Assembly (NCBI GenBank): GCA_019635285.1
Contig: JAHBZS010000005.1
Span: 62,001 to 126,000, forward strand
Direction: 5' to 3'
Source of the DNA: Rubrivivax sp.
GTDB taxonomy: Bacteria; Pseudomonadota; Gammaproteobacteria; Burkholderiales; Burkholderiaceae_C
Length of the DNA: 64,000 bases
Below the pieces are notes generated by a model. That model saw nothing but the letters and a program-made list of their open reading frames with translations, searched no databases and was not told the DNA's origin. Of this stretch, positions 58,827 to 64,000 are shown piece after piece. The first letter of the stretch is position 1. Each line of letters starts with the position of its first letter. The position numbers and the translations under genes are program-made.

Positions 58827-59543
58827 ATGGACGAAGCGGCGGGCACGCGCGCCCTGGTGCTGTTCTCCGGCGGCCAGGACTCCACCACCTGCCTGGCCTG
58901 GGCGCTGCAGCGCTACGCGCACGTCGAAACCCTGGGCTTCGACTACGGCCAGCGGCACCGCGTGGAACTGGACTGCCGCCTCACCGTGCTGCAGCGCCTG
59001 CGCGACGACTTTCCGGCCTGGGCGCGGCGCCTGGGCGAAGACCACCTGCTGGACCTGTCGGTGCTGGGCCAGGTGAGCGACACCGCGCTGACCAGCGACA
59101 AGGCCATCGAGCTGCAGGCCAGCGGCCTGCCCAACACCTTCGTGCCCGGGCGCAACCTGCTGTTCTTCACGCTGGCGGCGGCGCTGGCCTACCGGCGCGG
59201 CATCGGCGTGCTGGTGGGCGGCATGTGCGAGACCGACTACTCCGGCTACCCCGACTGCCGCAACGACACGCTGCAGGCGCTGCAGCGCGCGCTGAGCCTG
59301 GGGCTGGACCAGCCGCTGGCGCTGGAAACGCCGTTGATGTGGATCGACAAGGCCGGCACCTGGCGCCTGGCGCAGCAACTGGGTGGCGAGGCGCTGGTGG
59401 CGCTGGTGCGCGACGACACGCACACCTGCTACCTGGGCGACCACCACACCCGCCACGACTGGGGCCTGGGCTGCGGCGACTGCCCGGCCTGCGCGCTGCG
59501 CGCCAAGGGCTACCACGCGTTCCGCGCCGCCGGCGCGGGCTGA
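58827..59543 (+). CDS. queC: 7-Cyano-7-deazaguanine synthase
   Basis: 238 residues from ATG 58827 (GTG 58821 is also possible). ATP-pyrophosphatase loop [18 protein letters not shown], then [45 protein letters not shown] and the zinc-binding C-X-X-C cluster [14 protein letters not shown] at the C-terminus define QueC. It converts 7-carboxy-7-deazaguanine to preQ0 with ATP and ammonia in queuosine synthesis. queD, queE and queF are not in this window. Confidence 0.95.
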   Translation: MDEAAGTRALVLFSGGQDSTTCLAWALQRYAHVETLGFDYGQRHRVELDCRLTVLQRLRDDFPAWARRLGEDHLLDLSVLGQVSDTALTSDKAIELQASGLPNTFVPGRNLLFFTLAAALAYRRGIGVLVGGMCETDYSGYPDCRNDTLQALQRALSLGLDQPLALETPLMWIDKAGTWRLAQQLGGEALVALVRDDTHTCYLGDHHTRHDWGLGCGDCPACALRAKGYHAFRAAGAG

Positions 59544-59559
59544 CGGCAGGCGGGTTCTC

Positions 59560-60075
59560 TCAGTCCACCAGCCGGATCTCGACGCGGCGCGCTTCTTCCG
59601 GCGGGCCGCCCAGCGCCGTCTGTTCCGGCTTGCGCAGCTGCACGTGCGTCGCGTCGACCCCCAGCGCAACCAGCGCCAGGCGCACGGCGACGGCGCGGCG
59701 CTTGGCCAGGTCGGCGTTGTGGGCGGCGTCGCCGCTGGGGTCGTGGAAGCCGGCGAGGATCAGCTTCTTGGCCGGCTCGTCGGCCAGCGCCTTCACCGCC
59801 GGGGCCAGCGCCGCGGAGGCGTCGGACGGCAGATCGGCCTTGTCCAGCTCGAAGAACACGCGCGCCACGACCACGCCGCTCAGCGGCACGTCGACCAGCA
59901 CGTCGGTCTCGGCCGCCGCCGCGGGCGCGGCCGCCGCGGCCATCGCCGCCGGCTTGGCCTGCTTGGCATGCATGCTGCGGATCACCAGCCCGCCGATCAG
60001 CCCGAAGAGCAGCAGCGTGATGATGCCCAGCGTCACCCACAGCCCGACCTTGGCGCCGTCGTCTTGTTCGTCCAT
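59560..60075 (-). CDS. Membrane-anchored OmpA-C-like protein
   Basis: 171 residues. MDEQDDGAKVGLWVTLGIIT with the hydrophobic LLLFGLIGGLVI is a single N-terminal membrane anchor. An Ala-rich linker (AAAAAPAAAA) follows, then an OmpA/MotB-like peptidoglycan-binding domain: RVFFELDKADLPSDASAALA, LAGFHDPSGDAAHNADLAKRRAVAVR and the end RRVEIRLVD. The typical NxxLSxxRA is here HNADLAKRRA. It would sit in the inner membrane with its domain contacting peptidoglycan. Convergent with queC. Downstream of its start (60076-60278) there is about 200 bp without recognisable features. Confidence 0.85.
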   Translation of the reverse strand: MDEQDDGAKVGLWVTLGIITLLLFGLIGGLVIRSMHAKQAKPAAMAAAAAPAAAAETDVLVDVPLSGVVVARVFFELDKADLPSDASAALAPAVKALADEPAKKLILAGFHDPSGDAAHNADLAKRRAVAVRLALVALGVDATHVQLRKPEQTALGGPPEEARRVEIRLVD

Positions 60076-60278
60076 CGGGTCTTCCGGGCCGCGGCCCGCT
60101 CCTCGTTGTTGAATCAACCCGCGATTTTGCCAGCCGCAGTGCGGCGGGGTTGGCGGCCCCGGGGCGGCGCGACCAGACTGCGGATGCGCGCGTCAGCGAC
60201 CGCCGACGCGGCGCACAGGATGCCGGAACGCGGCTGGTATCCGGCGTCCGGCCCTAGCAGGGCCGCTGCCGCGCCAGA

Positions 60279-60671
60279 CTACTTCGGCCGATGCAGCGCG
60301 CAGAGCTTGTTGCCGTCCGGGTCGCGCACGTAGGCCAGGTGCATCGCGCCCATCTTGCCTTCGCGCAACCCCGGCGGGTCTTCGATCGACGTGCCGCCGT
60401 GCGCCACGGCGGTGTCATGGAACTGCCGCACCTGCTCGGGCGAATGGCACTTGAAGCCGATGGTGCCGCCGTTGGCAAAGGTCGCCGACTCGCCGTCGAT
60501 CGGCTCGCTGACGCAGAAAGTGCTGCCGTCGTGCCGGTAGAACAGCCGAGTCTGGCCGGTGGCGTTCTGGTTGCGCAGCGGCTCGCCCGCCCCGAGCACC
60601 CCGAGCAGCGCGTCATAGAAGCGCTTCGAACGCTCGATGTCGTTCGATCCGATCATCACGTGGCTGAACAT
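60279..60671 (-). CDS. VOC family protein (glyoxalase-like)
   Basis: 130 residues. MFSHVMIGSNDIERSKRFYD and ALLGVLG is the VOC opening with His4 as likely metal ligand, then RLFYRHDGSTFCVSEPIDGE, TIGFKCHSPEQVRQFHDTAV and the end MHLAYVRDPDGNKLCALHRP. The latter has the D-P-D-G-N-K-L motif of the glyoxalase/fosfomycin-resistance superfamily. A single domain, probably dimeric and cytosolic. Not obviously linked to gyrB, which ends upstream of it on the same strand orientation with a 90-bp gap. Confidence 0.87.
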   Translation of the reverse strand: MFSHVMIGSNDIERSKRFYDALLGVLGAGEPLRNQNATGQTRLFYRHDGSTFCVSEPIDGESATFANGGTIGFKCHSPEQVRQFHDTAVAHGGTSIEDPPGLREGKMGAMHLAYVRDPDGNKLCALHRPK

Positions 60672-60758
60672 GCGGTGGTCTCCGTGCTGTGGGCGGTTGA
60701 CTTCGGTCGCGGTGGCGGCATTCTGCCGTGCGCTCGGTGAGGTCCTCGTCGTCGTCCG

Positions 60759-64000
<3,242 letters not shown>

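Noticed and set aside
60076-60278. A possible RNA gene or regulatory element in the 200-bp gap before the VOC gene
   Set aside because: Only short GC-rich inverted repeats are visible, with no cloverleaf, riboswitch or T-run.

Overview
This is a very GC-rich, gene-dense chromosomal window with heavily overlapping (ATGA-coupled) operons. It most resembles a betaproteobacterium of the order Burkholderiales, in the Comamonadaceae / Rubrivivax-Leptothrix area. Grounds for this are the codon use, two PEP-CTERM surface proteins, Bug (TctC) and TRAP transporters, a YejABEF transporter, and the dnaN-gyrB pair at the right end. That pair implies oriC lies just beyond position 64000. No rRNA, tRNA, CRISPR array or complete insertion sequence was seen.

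Layout. 1-5150: end of an unknown gene, a NatAB-type ABC exporter coupled to a secreted alpha/beta hydrolase, a glutaredoxin-like protein without cysteines, a beta-class glutathione S-transferase and a small secreted protein. 5150-10903: the yejABEF peptide transporter operon, with a tandem 74-bp element between yejB and yejE. 11137-12969: two PEP-CTERM proteins flanking a decayed fragment of yejA. 13019-18285: a cyclase/STAND/TPR regulator, a PD-(D/E)XK-like protein, pirin, DUF427 and a small protein.

18401-35318: a divergent MarR gene and a long plus-strand catabolic operon. It encodes indolepyruvate oxidoreductase-like IorA/IorB, a two-subunit Rieske dioxygenase, an acyl-CoA ligase, a thiolase-like protein lacking the nucleophilic Cys, a DUF35-SDR fusion, a cyclase-family (isatin hydrolase-like) enzyme, an SDR, an opine-type dehydrogenase, a 3-hydroxyacyl-CoA dehydrogenase and a TRAP transporter. 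The chemistry fits degradation of indole-3-acetate through dioxindole-acetate, its CoA ester, isatin and isatinate. I infer an auxin-catabolism locus in which a retro-aldol step and a 2-oxoacid oxidoreductase step replace simpler reactions.

35343-41396: an SDR with a histone H1-like N-terminus, a DUF1398 protein, then a six-gene minus-strand operon of unknown function. That operon contains three divergent paralogues sharing an AEGSS..L..KPVP tail motif, plus a coiled-coil protein and a basic Pro/Arg-rich protein. It is the best candidate for an undescribed system.

41578-52173: AcuI-like reductase, NnrU, MaoC, a Fur-box-preceded iron-binding protein, an ArsR-controlled SRPBCC-GST fusion with a VOC protein, and a LysR / Bug / hydrolase / FAD-monooxygenase / VOC aromatic cluster. 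52180-60671: methyltransferase, AlkB-type monooxygenase, Nudix, CreA, DUF169, HDOD, a decayed MFS gene, a small lipoprotein, a small basic protein, QueC, an OmpA-like protein and a VOC protein. 60759-64000: gyrB and the C-terminal part of dnaN.

A second theme is insertions at translationally coupled junctions. A 74-bp element (tandem at 7801-7948, single at 26061-26134) and a 404-bp giant inverted repeat (27298-27701) each sit exactly at a stop/start overlap. ATGA (or GTGA) is present at both ends, and an open bridging frame starts in the first ATGA and stops in the last.
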